Source: Polycladospora coralii
GTDB taxonomy: Bacteria; Bacillota; Bacilli; Thermoactinomycetales; Thermoactinomycetaceae
Assembly: GCF_014773435.2 (NCBI RefSeq)
Contig: NZ_JACXAG020000001.1
Coordinates: forward strand, 124,001-188,000
DNA: 64,000 nucleotides
Direction of reading: 5' to 3'
The notes beneath the pieces are model-generated. The model had not been told where the DNA came from and made no database searches. It saw only the letters and a list, made by a program, of their open reading frames with translations. The position numbers and the translations under genes are program-made. This document shows positions 15,670 to 24,498 of this stretch, piece after piece (positions within the stretch are counted from its first letter, which is position 1; each line of letters begins with the position of its first letter).

Positions 15670-17883
15670 TTAAGATGAACAACTAGCACAGTCTTCTACA
15701 TCTACAGATTGATTTCTTACGTAATACAATGTTTTCAATCCGTTTTCCCATGATTCTATATATAAATCCAAAAATTCACGTGCACTGGTCTCTGGTGTAA
15801 TGTACAGATTGAGAGATTGCGCTTGATCGATGTGATGCTGCCTTCTACCTCCTGCACGAATGCTGTAGCTTTGGTCAATTAGATGCGCTTCTTTATAGTA
15901 CCATGTGGTCTCTTGATTGAGATTGGGTGCAGTTTGTGGGATAACAGCTGAACGTTTTTCTTCCACAAAATACTTGGCATACACAGGATCAATTCCTGCT
16001 GTAGAACCTGCAATGAGCGAAGTAGATCCTGTAGGAGCAACCGCAAACACCCATGCGTTTCGCATACCATTTTGAGCCACGTCCATTTGTAGTTCGTTCC
16101 AGCGCTCACTGGTATAACCGCGAGACTCAAAATATGCGCCAGTTTGCCATTCACTTCCTTCAAATACTTTGTAGCTTCCCTTCTCTTTTGCAATTTGCAT
16201 GGATGCACGAATCGTGTGATACGCAATTTCCTCATACAAACGGTCTGCTTCTATAATGTGTTCTTCTGATTCCCACATAATCTTATTTTGTGCTAGATAT
16301 TGATGATATCCGCTTGTTCCAAGACCAATTGCACGATATTTTTTATTTGTGATTTCAGCTTGACGTACAGGATAGATATTCAAATCAATTACGTTATCTA
16401 ACATTCTTACTTGAGTCGAAACAATGCGTTTGATATCTTCATACGATTGTATACGACCCAAATTGATGGAAGAAAGGTTACACACAACAAAATCTCCTGG
16501 TTTTGTCTTCGTCACAATCACACCATCTTCAATTTCTTCTTGCAGAAGCTGTGTTGGAGACATGTTCTGGCAGATCTCCGTACACAAGTTAGAAGAGTAA
16601 ATCATCCCCTCATGCTTGTTCGGATTAGCGCGATTTACAGTATCACGAAAGAATACAAAAGGAGTGCCCGTTTCAAATGCACTTACCATAATCCGCTTCA
16701 TGATATCAATTGCCGCAATCTCAGTTTTATGAATCCCAGGATGGGCCACACATTCGTGATAGCGCTTTTCAAACGCTTCGCCCCAGTAATCTTCTATGGA
16801 ATAACCCATCACTTCACGAACTTCGTGTGGATCAAATAAATACCACGTACCTCTCTCTTTTACTGTTTCCATAAATAGATCTGGAATACAAACACCTGGA
16901 AAAATATCATGTGCTTTTAAACGGTCATCACCATTGTTTGTTTTTAAGTTTAAGAAATCAAGAATATCATTGTGCCAAATATCTAGATAGATGGCAAATG
17001 CGCCACGACGCACGCCGAGTTGATCTACAGCCACTGCTGTATTGTTATAATTACGAATCCATGGTATTACGCCACCTGAAGCTCCTTTATGACCCCGTAT
17101 TTTGGAACCTTTAGAGCGTACTTTTCCGAGATAAATTCCGACGCCACCGCCATGCTTAGAAACTTGTGCCGTTGAGGTATTCGTATTGTAGATTGACCAT
17201 AACGAATCATCAACGGTATCAATAAAGCAAGATGATAGTTGATGCAGTGGTTTACCCGCGTTAGATAAAGTAGGTGTCGCAACAGTCATTTCTAATTTAG
17301 ATAAGACATCATAAAATTGTTTAGCCCACCTTACTTTTTCTTTTTCGTTTTGTGCTAAATGCATGGCGATGACCATAAACCGTTCTTGGGGTAATTCCAT
17401 CACCTTTGCTTCAAAATCCCGTACAAGATACCGATCTGCTAACACTTTTAACCCAATGTAATTAAATAATAAATCCCGTTCTGGACTGATGTATGCTTGT
17501 AATTCGTTGATATCCTCACGTGTGTAGTGTTCAAGCAAATATGCACCGTATAAACCTTGTTCAGTTAATTTATGTAGCAAGGTATACAGATTACCATACT
17601 TATCATCTACTTTATAATTGCGGTTTGTTGCCGCTTCGCGATATAATTGAAAGGTTAAAAACTGAGAAGCAACAAACTGCCAATCAGGTTCCTCTACACT
17701 CGTCTTTTCAACCGCAGTTTGGATAATGGTTGCAAGAACTTCTTCGTCGTCCATCGTTTCCTTTAATTGTAAAGTCACTTCATCTATCATAACTTCTTTG
17801 CTGAGATGATCAAACCTTGTAAATACCGTATCGATCATTTGAGTAAAAGGAGTAAGTTTCTCATTCATTACTGCACTTAGCAT
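15670..17883 (-). CDS. nrdA: Ribonucleoside-diphosphate reductase, alpha subunit
   Basis: 737 residues. The catalytic barrel has SSCFIDTVDD (first redox Cys), NLCTEICQN (thiyl-radical Cys region) and the tyrosine-containing tail. The C-terminus DVEDCASCSS is the thioredoxin-reducible Cys pair. The N-terminus aligns with the second part of an ATP-cone but lacks the opening VxKRDG-type strand; an in-frame TGA just upstream excludes a longer start. The allosteric activity site may therefore be non-functional. The ribosome site (GATGGAAG) is very close to the ATG. Confidence 0.92.
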   Translation of the reverse strand: MLSAVMNEKLTPFTQMIDTVFTRFDHLSKEVMIDEVTLQLKETMDDEEVLATIIQTAVEKTSVEEPDWQFVASQFLTFQLYREAATNRNYKVDDKYGNLYTLLHKLTEQGLYGAYLLEHYTREDINELQAYISPERDLLFNYIGLKVLADRYLVRDFEAKVMELPQERFMVIAMHLAQNEKEKVRWAKQFYDVLSKLEMTVATPTLSNAGKPLHQLSSCFIDTVDDSLWSIYNTNTSTAQVSKHGGGVGIYLGKVRSKGSKIRGHKGASGGVIPWIRNYNNTAVAVDQLGVRRGAFAIYLDIWHNDILDFLNLKTNNGDDRLKAHDIFPGVCIPDLFMETVKERGTWYLFDPHEVREVMGYSIEDYWGEAFEKRYHECVAHPGIHKTEIAAIDIMKRIMVSAFETGTPFVFFRDTVNRANPNKHEGMIYSSNLCTEICQNMSPTQLLQEEIEDGVIVTKTKPGDFVVCNLSSINLGRIQSYEDIKRIVSTQVRMLDNVIDLNIYPVRQAEITNKKYRAIGLGTSGYHQYLAQNKIMWESEEHIIEADRLYEEIAYHTIRASMQIAKEKGSYKVFEGSEWQTGAYFESRGYTSERWNELQMDVAQNGMRNAWVFAVAPTGSTSLIAGSTAGIDPVYAKYFVEEKRSAVIPQTAPNLNQETTWYYKEAHLIDQSYSIRAGGRRQHHIDQAQSLNLYITPETSAREFLDLYIESWENGLKTLYYVRNQSVDVEDCASCSS

Positions 17884-17922
17884 CTTCCATCACATCCGAT
17901 CCCCATATATAGTAACTATTGT

Positions 17923-17951
17923 AGTATAACGAATACTAGATGTTGTGTAAA
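17923..17951 (-). promoter_or_regulatory. Sigma-A promoter of nrdAB with possible NrdR-like boxes
   Basis: Read on the minus strand: TTTACA at 17951-17946, a 17-bp spacer, and TATACT at 17928-17923. NrdR-box-like sequences overlap or follow it (around 17904-17912 and 17931-17939), but they match the consensus only in part and their spacing is not ideal. Confidence 0.6.
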
Positions 17952-18160
17952 CTGAAAATATGAGGGAAATTCAACCTCTCATTAGTCAATAATTAGCTGG
18001 CTATCATTTCGTCATTTTTTCTCTCTTATACGAACTGCTCTAGTAGTTGACGACTACAAAAACAATAGTATACCAGATTATGAATATCATTTTCATTAGG
18101 ATCACAAGAAAGTTTATAATCATACACAGGAAAATGATGTAAAATTATAGGAGGGTAAAT

Positions 18161-18634
18161 ATGAAAATTCGGAAAACAGCACGTATCCTGCTACTTAATG
18201 AGCAAAATCAGTTGCTTCTATTCCATATGATAAATGGGATCAATCAAAGTGGAACCGTCTGGTTTTCTCCAGGTGGAGGCGTGGAGGATAACGAAACCTA
18301 CGAAGAGGCCGCCCAGCGTGAGCTAAAAGAAGAAACAGGTATTACCACTCAGGTAGAATGGGGGCCAGTCGTCTGGATTCGGGAAATCGATTTGATATGG
18401 AAAGGGACCAAGAACCGCTTTATTGAACACTATTACCTCGCCTATGTGCGTCACATCTCCATCAGCTTAGCACACATGACCACGCTTGAAAAAGAAAACT
18501 ACCTCTCACATCATTGGTGGACCTTACAAGAGTTAGAAGAAACAGCAGAAAATATCTTTCCCATCCATATCGCCACACATCTACGTCCGATCATAAATGG
18601 GCATATTCCAAAAAAACCTATTTCTATTTTGTGA
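18161..18634 (+). CDS. Nudix hydrolase
   Basis: 157 residues. The complete Nudix box runs from GGGVEDNE through RELKEETGI, with the expected Glu metal ligands. The enzyme hydrolyses a nucleoside diphosphate linked to another group; the substrate is not predictable. ATG 18161 follows AGGAGGGTAAAT. It stands alone, divergent from nrdAB and convergent with the ceramidase gene. Confidence 0.88.
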   Translation: MKIRKTARILLLNEQNQLLLFHMINGINQSGTVWFSPGGGVEDNETYEEAAQRELKEETGITTQVEWGPVVWIREIDLIWKGTKNRFIEHYYLAYVRHISISLAHMTTLEKENYLSHHWWTLQELEETAENIFPIHIATHLRPIINGHIPKKPISIL

Positions 18635-18664
18635 AATCGGACGCCCTTATAGAGACGTCCGATT
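18635..18664. terminator. Hairpin after Nudix gene
   Basis: AATCGGACG (18635-18643) pairs with CGTCCGATT (18656-18664), directly after the stop codon and before the convergent ceramidase stop. There is no long T-run, so confidence is moderate. Confidence 0.55.
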
Positions 18665-18677
18665 CCTCTCTGCTAAT

Positions 18678-20768
18678 TTAATCTTCTATTTTAAATGACG
18701 AAGAAGCACCTTGATAATTTTTCATTTTGCCGTTTACTTTTTTATAGGTTCCCTCATGTACAATCCGGTACGTGCCCTTCTTTACATTCTCCGGAATATT
18801 CCAAGTGATGGTCACATATGAAGTTGCTGCCAGAGTAGACTGGCGCGTCCATTTAAATTGCGTCTCCCAATCCCCATCATCAGCTACTGTGACCCAATCT
18901 CCATTTTTATAGTTCTGTATTTTTAAATAGGTAGACGCTGTCTTGAAGTTATTATTGGGATGCCCTGACCAAAACTTAACTTTTACCTGATCACCTGCTT
19001 GATATGATTTTTTTACATTCTCTTTCACGTCCCCAAAATCTTTAAAAAGAGGAGCAGCATCAAAAACAACTCCTGGCAATAGGTATAGTTGTTCCTCACT
19101 TAAGTCTTTAGGTAATCGCCCTGGATCTATATCACGATGGGTAATAATCGCATCGGTTAACGCATCGAACTTCTGTAAATAGGCACCTAATGTCCATTTG
19201 CCAAAGTGTGTCGATGCACCTTCATAGTGTTGGGCATGATATTCTTCTGGCGTCGTTACATAGCCACTATAGGAATTAGCTAAACCAGCAATCACAACAG
19301 TTTGTTCTTTCCCTCCCTGGGTTTGAAATTGTTGTTGTATTTGCTCTTTCAAACGTCTCCCTGCCATAGAAGTGAATTCTGCTGGTACTGATGCGATGGA
19401 AAACTGCCCAATATTGACAAGTTGGAGCGGAATTTCTTGTGGTGTCCATGCATCAGGCTTCACCTTGGAAGGAGCAAATAAAATGGGCTTTGGATAGTGC
19501 TGTTCCCATAATTCAGGATATTGTGATCCGCTCATTTCACCTACTTGCGGCACTATTCTTATTATTTTTTGTAGATAGGGAATAATGTTGTCATAATCAT
19601 CAATGTCATATTCTGGCTGCGTCATACCTTCATAGAAGAAATCTAGCGGACCTTTTCCATCTTCTGCACCAGCAGCAAATGAATGACCAAGTGCACCCGG
19701 GTATGTGCGTCGATCTTGACCATCTGCAAACTGTTTATCTACTTTGATGTTTGAGAAATCGATAAACTGATGCTTGTAAGCGATACCTCCTTGTATACGT
19801 TCTGAAGCATTGTGACTGAGTGATTTAGCAGCCAGATACTGAATCTCCCCAGCTTTTTCGGTGTTTTCATAATCGTTCTCACCAAGCCCTTCCCCATTCC
19901 CCCGCACATTTGGTGTGATGTCACCTTCATTGGATTGCGCGAATGCTGCCACAAATGAGCTCCCGAATTCCTTTTCATATCGATAGGCGGCATATCCTTT
20001 ATTATCTCCTGAAATGAGATGGTTTTCTTTCCCCATAGATACCCCATGAACTGGGAACCAGTTGATAATACCACGCAAATGGCCTTTTTCATCGCGTAAA
20101 TTTAATTGTGTCATCGTTTCATCTACAGTTGATGCATACTGGGATCGTTCACTTTGTGGATTTAAATCATATGCATCTAGTGATCGATTGGCACTCACTC
20201 CACTAATATTTGTTTTGGCCATGTCTATATATCCCGGTGCTAAGCTCTGATGTGCTTTTACAATGGATTGATATATACCCTCTACAATCGTTTTATAGTT
20301 TTGCTTATGAAAACCATAGGTAGAAAAGTTATATAAGCCATCATGTGCATATCCACCTGGACCACTGTGCGTATGTGTCGCACTCATCACCACATTTTCA
20401 TATCGGTATAAATGACCTAGTCCATTTTCTGATAATTTATCCATAACACCTTGTTTAACAGAGTGAAAGATCTGACCTAAGTCAGCACTTACAAATACGA
20501 CACGATCATCTGAATTTTTTTCTTGGATCACAAATGCACGTGATTGTAAACGCATATGAATACCTTCAGTCTTTTGATTAGAGTCTGCATATCCCATCAT
20601 GACAACTTCTGCGGGGGGACCCGTAATATCATATTTCCCAGTACCAATATAATAATCAAATGCATTTCCATTCACATTGTAAGCGCTTACAGAAAAGAGC
20701 GGTAAAAAAATGAGGGTACACATAAATAAGAATAATATCATTTGTCGAATGGATATTTTAAAGTTCAT
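18678..20768 (-). CDS. Secreted neutral ceramidase
   Basis: 696 residues with a Sec signal peptide (hydrophobic span ending near SVSAYN). The N-terminal domain has the neutral-ceramidase motifs MMGYAD, SATHTHSGPGGY (zinc His) and SNEGDITPN (with the catalytic Ser). The C-terminal 170 residues are a beta-rich immunoglobulin-like domain ending EGTYKKVNGKM. These enzymes hydrolyse the amide bond of ceramide outside the cell. The ATG follows AAAAGGAGAGGATTTA. It is a single gene with its own promoter. Targets could be eukaryotic sphingolipids in the environment. Confidence 0.88.
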   Translation of the reverse strand: MNFKISIRQMILFLFMCTLIFLPLFSVSAYNVNGNAFDYYIGTGKYDITGPPAEVVMMGYADSNQKTEGIHMRLQSRAFVIQEKNSDDRVVFVSADLGQIFHSVKQGVMDKLSENGLGHLYRYENVVMSATHTHSGPGGYAHDGLYNFSTYGFHKQNYKTIVEGIYQSIVKAHQSLAPGYIDMAKTNISGVSANRSLDAYDLNPQSERSQYASTVDETMTQLNLRDEKGHLRGIINWFPVHGVSMGKENHLISGDNKGYAAYRYEKEFGSSFVAAFAQSNEGDITPNVRGNGEGLGENDYENTEKAGEIQYLAAKSLSHNASERIQGGIAYKHQFIDFSNIKVDKQFADGQDRRTYPGALGHSFAAGAEDGKGPLDFFYEGMTQPEYDIDDYDNIIPYLQKIIRIVPQVGEMSGSQYPELWEQHYPKPILFAPSKVKPDAWTPQEIPLQLVNIGQFSIASVPAEFTSMAGRRLKEQIQQQFQTQGGKEQTVVIAGLANSYSGYVTTPEEYHAQHYEGASTHFGKWTLGAYLQKFDALTDAIITHRDIDPGRLPKDLSEEQLYLLPGVVFDAAPLFKDFGDVKENVKKSYQAGDQVKVKFWSGHPNNNFKTASTYLKIQNYKNGDWVTVADDGDWETQFKWTRQSTLAATSYVTITWNIPENVKKGTYRIVHEGTYKKVNGKMKNYQGASSSFKIED

Positions 20769-20798
20769 TAAATCCTCTCCTTTTTATTGTTGAAATAT

Positions 20799-20827
20799 TA
20801 TATATACTAGTATAGCATTTAGCACAA
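20799..20827 (-). promoter_or_regulatory. Probable sigma-A promoter of the ceramidase gene
   Basis: On the minus strand TTGTGC (20827-20822), a 17-bp spacer and TATATA (20804-20799), about 30 bases before the start codon. Confidence 0.5.
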
Positions 20828-20927
20828 TACGATGCGCTACAATTGTTTTCACATATTTGTATCTTCATCTTAAAGCGATCATTTCTTAATCGAATGACAT
20901 AAACTAATACATAAAGGAGGCTAACTG

Positions 20928-21713
20928 TTGAAAATACTTAATCAACTGCAAATTGGCGACTTCGATCTTCATTTGCATACAACGGCTTCCGATGGTATAT
21001 ACAGCCCAACAGAAGTTGTTCAAAAGGCATATGACGCAGGTTTATCAACGATTGCGATTACAGATCATGATACACTCGCAGGACTCCCTGAAGCGCAAAA
21101 AGCGACCGATCATTACAATATGCATCTCATTCCAGGTGTTGAATTGAGTACCAAATGGCGAAAACAGGCTGTCGATATATTAGGATATAATATACAACAT
21201 GTAGATCAGTTACATGAACAATTAGCAGTGTTTCGTGACTATCGTTACAAAAGAGCAGAAACGATCATTCGTCTTTTAAACCAGATGAATATTACCATTT
21301 CAATGGAAGATGTACGACAAATTAGTGGAGAAGCATCCATCGCACGACCGCACATTGCACAAGCTGTTGTTTCTAAAGGATATTTCGCTACGACACAAGA
21401 AGTATTTGATCGTCTTCTGGCAGATGGGAAACCGGCATCGATCGAAAAAAAAGTGCTATCTGTTACTGAAGGCATTCAAATGATTCGACAAGCTGGCGGC
21501 ATAGCTGTACTTGCCCATCCTGTTTATATTGGACACCTGAATAAAGTGAATGAACTATTGCAGTTGGGATTTGATGGGATTGAAGTGTGGCATCGTAATC
21601 ATCAAGCGAGCGATACGAAACACTTTATCCGTTTCGCTCAGAAGTATCAACTTATCCTAACCGGTGGTTCAGACTTTCATCATGATCAACATCAAATTGG
21701 GTCATTTATGTAA
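20928..21713 (+). CDS. PHP-domain phosphoesterase (YciV/RNase AM-like)
   Basis: 261 residues. The PHP metal motifs are DLHLHTTASDG, ITDHDTLAG, PGVELST, HPVYIGH and GGSDFHHD, i.e. the complete set of His/Asp ligands for a trinuclear site. Relatives are 5'-3' exonucleases on RNA or 3',5'-bisphosphate phosphatases. The TTG start follows AAAGGAGG. It stands alone. The C-terminus is slightly shorter than in E. coli YciV, but all ligands are present. Confidence 0.82.
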   Translation: MKILNQLQIGDFDLHLHTTASDGIYSPTEVVQKAYDAGLSTIAITDHDTLAGLPEAQKATDHYNMHLIPGVELSTKWRKQAVDILGYNIQHVDQLHEQLAVFRDYRYKRAETIIRLLNQMNITISMEDVRQISGEASIARPHIAQAVVSKGYFATTQEVFDRLLADGKPASIEKKVLSVTEGIQMIRQAGGIAVLAHPVYIGHLNKVNELLQLGFDGIEVWHRNHQASDTKHFIRFAQKYQLILTGGSDFHHDQHQIGSFM

Positions 21714-21717
21714 AAAA

Positions 21718-21749
21718 GAGAAGGTGCCATTTTAAAACGGTACCTTCTC
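21718..21749. terminator. Bidirectional terminator
   Basis: An 11-bp stem with one G-U pair (21718-21728 with 21739-21749). The minus strand has a T-run right after it. It lies between the PHP gene and the convergent sulfotransferase gene. Confidence 0.85.
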
Positions 21750-21757
21750 CTATTAGA

Positions 21758-22591
21758 TTATTGTTCAATGTGTTCCTTGTATAAGTTACATACTTGTCGG
21801 TGAAATGCCTCCTGATCACAATAACCAGCTCTTTCTTCTGCCATTAAACATAACTGATAAGTTTCTTTGACATAAGTGGGTACATCTTCATCATTTATTA
21901 AGTTCTCACTGTCTACTTTAAAATGGCGCAGATTAGGCTCTGTAAAATCAACAATTGATTGTTCTATTTCTGATAAATTTAGAGGTTCGGTAAATGGAAG
22001 TCCCTCATAAATTTTACGAGCATATAAAAGGGGGTCTTCTAAAAATCGATCATAGGAGAGGATAACCCTTTGTTTTTGATATGTATGCATAAAAGCAGAC
22101 AAGACATAGTTGGCCCACATCTTGATTACCTCTGGTTTAGGAACACGATACTGTCGTGTTACGGATTGCGCAACCGCCAGCGGATTTCGAAATGGATGTA
22201 CAAAAGCACAATTCATCTTTAATTCCTGCATCAATTCTTCCCAAAATGGGTATGTAAGGCAAAATCTTGGATCTTTACAAACCCATACTTCTTTGTTTAA
22301 AAAATGATTTTTGATGATATTCATGCCATTTTCTTTAAGAGCAGAAACGTTTTCTCGTTGTGTCCAATTTTCTGGAAGTGATGAAGTCATTCTCCAATCT
22401 ACATTCAAACGTCCCAAAATACCATCATTTAAATGCATAATTTCAATTTGCTCCCAATACCCTTTCTGATTAGCTGTATAAGGAGCTAATAATTTTTGTT
22501 TGTTGCCAATGTCTGCTCCTAAAATATTGATCACGCGCGTGGTCATTGATGTACCACTACGATGCATACCTAATACAAAAATAGCTAGCAA
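21758..22591 (-). CDS. Sulfotransferase family protein
   Basis: 277 residues. It opens with the PAPS 5'-phosphosulfate loop LGMHRSGTSM. Further on there are KDPRFCLTYPFW and HPFRNPLAVAQSV, the 3'-phosphate-binding region. It would transfer sulfate from PAPS to a sugar hydroxyl. A TTG at 22591 five bases after GGGGGGAG is the preferred start; an ATG 15 bases upstream overlaps that site. It lies downstream of a CgeB-like glycosyltransferase, and an APS kinase sits 9 kb away in the same locus. Together these suggest a sulfated surface glycan. Confidence 0.75.
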   Translation of the reverse strand: MLAIFVLGMHRSGTSMTTRVINILGADIGNKQKLLAPYTANQKGYWEQIEIMHLNDGILGRLNVDWRMTSSLPENWTQRENVSALKENGMNIIKNHFLNKEVWVCKDPRFCLTYPFWEELMQELKMNCAFVHPFRNPLAVAQSVTRQYRVPKPEVIKMWANYVLSAFMHTYQKQRVILSYDRFLEDPLLYARKIYEGLPFTEPLNLSEIEQSIVDFTEPNLRHFKVDSENLINDEDVPTYVKETYQLCLMAEERAGYCDQEAFHRQVCNLYKEHIEQ

Positions 22592-22688
22592 ATTTTCTCC
22601 CCCCATTCCATGCCATCATGAAACCCGTATTACCATGCTATTCTTAGACTACTTATCCTATAACCACATCATTTTATACACAAAAAAA

Positions 22689-22722
22689 CAAGTAACTCCT
22701 ATCATCATATAGGAGTTACTTG
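22689..22722 (-). terminator. Terminator of the CgeB-like gene
   Basis: A perfect 14-bp stem (22689-22702 with 22709-22722) followed by seven T on the minus strand. It overlaps the CgeB-like stop and separates that gene from the sulfotransferase gene. Confidence 0.9.
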
Positions 22723-23738
22723 ACTTTTTGCTTTTTAGCTAAGACAAAGCGTTCCAAACAATTCGTTAATTGATGAAGACGCACTAAATAGGTATGAGCT
22801 GATAACGTTTTTCGATACGCATGCATCGCCATTTCTTCTCTTTCCTGTTGATTATTTAAATAGTATTTGATCTTTTCTTTTAACCCTTTTAAAGTTTGAA
22901 AGGCTGCAATTTCTTGACCTACCTGATAAAAACGATGTAAATCTTGACGCCAGGTCGTGAGTTGAAAGGATTTACACGCAGAAATTTCAAATGTTCGATT
23001 ATTAGGTGTGTGTGCAGGAATCATGTAGGGATTGTCATCACGATCATTTTTCGTGCGATGGATGTTTAGCACGATCTTAGCTCCATTGTAATACTTGGTC
23101 ACTTCATTAGGTGGGATGGGTTCGTTATAAATCATATGCTTTAATTTATCATAATGTTTTAAGCGCCCCCACCATTGACCGATAATAATCGTTCGGTGTT
23201 GTAAGAGAAGGGGTGCTAAAGCATCAAAGTAATGTACGCGAATCGGAAAAGCACTGCCAATAAAACAAATATCCGACTTGTACTTGGGTGGTACCCTGAC
23301 CGGTTTGTATTTTTGTGGATTTGAAGCTAAAGGCATGTGAAAACTCATTTTGCCACGTTTTCGATAAAAAGAAACGCTATTACTATCTTGAGTCACTACA
23401 AAGTGATATGGTTTTACAAGTGCTTCATGTGTTTTTAATCGATAAGGATCATCCACAACCCAAATCCCGATGGGCACTCGAAATTGAGAACGCAATTTAT
23501 ATACAATAGGAGAGGGTAGACTAAATCCACGAAAGGATAATATGACATCAGGGCGGAATGCTTTTATTTTTCTGAACAATTGACTTTGTGCTTCTCTTTT
23601 AAGTAGAAACTTATCAAAAGCGAAATTCGGCTTGGTGTTTGCCATTTGTTGAAATGCTTCTAAGATATTCTGGTCTTCATCAGAAAGGTTATTCTGAAAA
23701 GAAAAGCCACCTCCTGAAGAAATGTAAAAAAGGCGCAT
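22716..23738 (-). CDS. CgeB-like glycosyltransferase (spore-maturation type)
   Basis: 340 residues with two Rossmann-like halves. It contains FRPDVILSFRG, then WVVDDPYR, SDICFIGSAFP, and NIHRTKNDR followed by NNRTFEISACKSFQLT, the conserved pattern of CgeB/DUF3880 plus a GT1-like C-terminal domain. B. subtilis CgeB is a mother-cell protein that shapes the outermost spore layer. The donor and acceptor are unknown. The gene is divergent from the interrupted phosphatase-superfamily gene and ends at a strong terminator. The ribosome site is only fair (GAAGAAGAG). Confidence 0.78.
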   Translation of the reverse strand: MRLFYISSGGGFSFQNNLSDEDQNILEAFQQMANTKPNFAFDKFLLKREAQSQLFRKIKAFRPDVILSFRGFSLPSPIVYKLRSQFRVPIGIWVVDDPYRLKTHEALVKPYHFVVTQDSNSVSFYRKRGKMSFHMPLASNPQKYKPVRVPPKYKSDICFIGSAFPIRVHYFDALAPLLLQHRTIIIGQWWGRLKHYDKLKHMIYNEPIPPNEVTKYYNGAKIVLNIHRTKNDRDDNPYMIPAHTPNNRTFEISACKSFQLTTWRQDLHRFYQVGQEIAAFQTLKGLKEKIKYYLNNQQEREEMAMHAYRKTLSAHTYLVRLHQLTNCLERFVLAKKQKVK

Positions 23739-23794
23739 CTCTTCTTCGATCCCTTCTCTATGATCTTTGATGCGGGTTGATACCCCCGAGCATT

Positions 23795-23824
23795 AATGAG
23801 GTAGAGACGCTACTCCACCTGATT
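23795..23824. repeat. Imperfect hairpin with AGGTRGAG core
   Basis: 23795-23806 pairs with 23813-23824 at 10 of 12 positions. It resembles the hairpins at 3495, 10611 and 45286. A second small stem, GTTTCAG/CTGAAAC, follows at 23832-23851. Both lie in the 269-bp gap between divergent genes. Confidence 0.45.
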
Positions 23825-23942
23825 CCCCTATGTTTCAGCCTTGACTGAAACGAGTTCACTCTGATTCATTCTAATCTATACTATTGAGGGATCATCATTC
23901 TGTTCATACACGTACCAAAAATGAGTAAGCGTCTATATCGAC

Positions 23943-23970
23943 ACCTAATAGAGCCTAAGCTCATATGCTA
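23943..23970 (+). promoter_or_regulatory. Sigma-K-type promoter before the interrupted gene
   Basis: AC at 23943-23944, a 17-nt gap, then CATATGCTA at 23962-23970. This fits the sigma-K pattern AC-N17-CATAnnnTA. The start codon is 38 bases further on. It predicts late mother-cell transcription of the split gene. Confidence 0.5.
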
Positions 23971-24007
23971 ATGTAGGTTTTTGAACTAGCGTAAGGTAGG
24001 TGAAATC

Positions 24008-24160
24008 GTGAAAATCATTTTTATCGCAATTGATACCCTTCGTACCGATCGACTCCATTGTTATGGTGCACCACAGAAAACCATTAGTCCCAATATTGAT
24101 GCATTAGCTGAAAACGGCGTTCTTTTTGAAAACATGTTTGCAGATAATAATGTCACTCAA
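24008..24160 (+). pseudogene. 5' part (51 codons) of split alkaline-phosphatase-superfamily gene
   Basis: The GTG start has AAGGTAGGTG upstream. The 51 codons encode the first strand with metal-ligand Asp9 (IAIDTLRTDR), the CYG...SPNIDALA segment and FENMFADNNVTQ, ending at the nucleophile Thr50 and Gln51. Downstream of the TCAA core at 24157-24160 the frame runs into unrelated element sequence and stops at about 24214. The 3' part lies 4.8 kb away at 28995-30200. Joining the two gives a 452-residue enzyme in frame. As it stands the fragment lacks most of the active site and cannot work. It is better described as an interrupted gene than as decayed, because both halves are clean. Confidence 0.88.
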
Positions 24161-24178
24161 TTTACATGCAATCCATAT
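24139..24178 (+). other. attL: left junction with TCAA core at 24157-24160
   Basis: Host half GATAATAATGTCAC, then TCAA, then element half TTTACATGC. The host half encodes NNVT of the split protein. The element half carries the ACATG arm that pairs with CATGT at the right end when the ends are joined as a circle. Confidence 0.75.
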
Positions 24179-24189
24179 CCGTATATAAA

Positions 24190-24212
24190 AAAACGAGGGT
24201 TGCCCTCGTTTT
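24190..24212 (-). terminator. Terminator of the element lipoprotein gene
   Basis: A perfect 10-bp stem (24190-24199 with 24203-24212) and a 3-nt loop, followed by a T-run on the minus strand. It lies 30 bases inside the left junction and shields the host gene. Confidence 0.88.
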
Positions 24213-24498
24213 AGCATTCGTCTGCACGTTTTAAGCCTTTATCAATCGCATCTTGTTCTGTTCGGTGATAAACACGTTCCTCTGCTTTAATCTCATTCAC
24301 TTTGGCACAACCAACTGAGTAGTATACATCCCCATCTTTTTGAGAAACCACTTTTTCCTGTGTTGCAGCAATCTCCTCTTTGTTTTCAGGTTGCGCTTCT
24401 TTCATAGTAGCAGCATCTCCTTCCGAACTTGAACTGCATCCCGTAAATAGCAGGGTAATGGATAGTAGTGTAGCCCCTATAGCAAATAATTTTTTCAT
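24211..24498 (-). CDS. Small lipoprotein with Ada-like Cys motif
   Basis: 95 residues. A lipoprotein signal peptide ends in the lipobox LFTGCSS. A Glu/Lys-rich linker follows. The C-terminal 38 residues, YYSVGCAKVN...RVYHRTEQDAIDKGLKRADEC, resemble the short Ada-type zinc-binding repeat found at the end of some secreted nucleases (pattern xxxCxx...xRVxxxxxxDAxxxGxxxxxxC). The start ATG has AGGAGGGAACATCTA upstream. It is the leftmost gene of the element. Its function is unknown; it may be cargo. Confidence 0.7.
   Translation of the reverse strand: MKKLFAIGATLLSITLLFTGCSSSSEGDAATMKEAQPENKEEIAATQEKVVSQKDGDVYYSVGCAKVNEIKAEERVYHRTEQDAIDKGLKRADEC

Noticed and set aside
16411-16839. 142-codon frame antisense to nrdA
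   Set aside because: A shadow of a strongly conserved gene.
17904-17939. Confident NrdR boxes in the nrdAB promoter
   Set aside because: Only part of each consensus is present and the spacing is about 27 bases, not three helical turns. Kept only as a possibility in the promoter entry.
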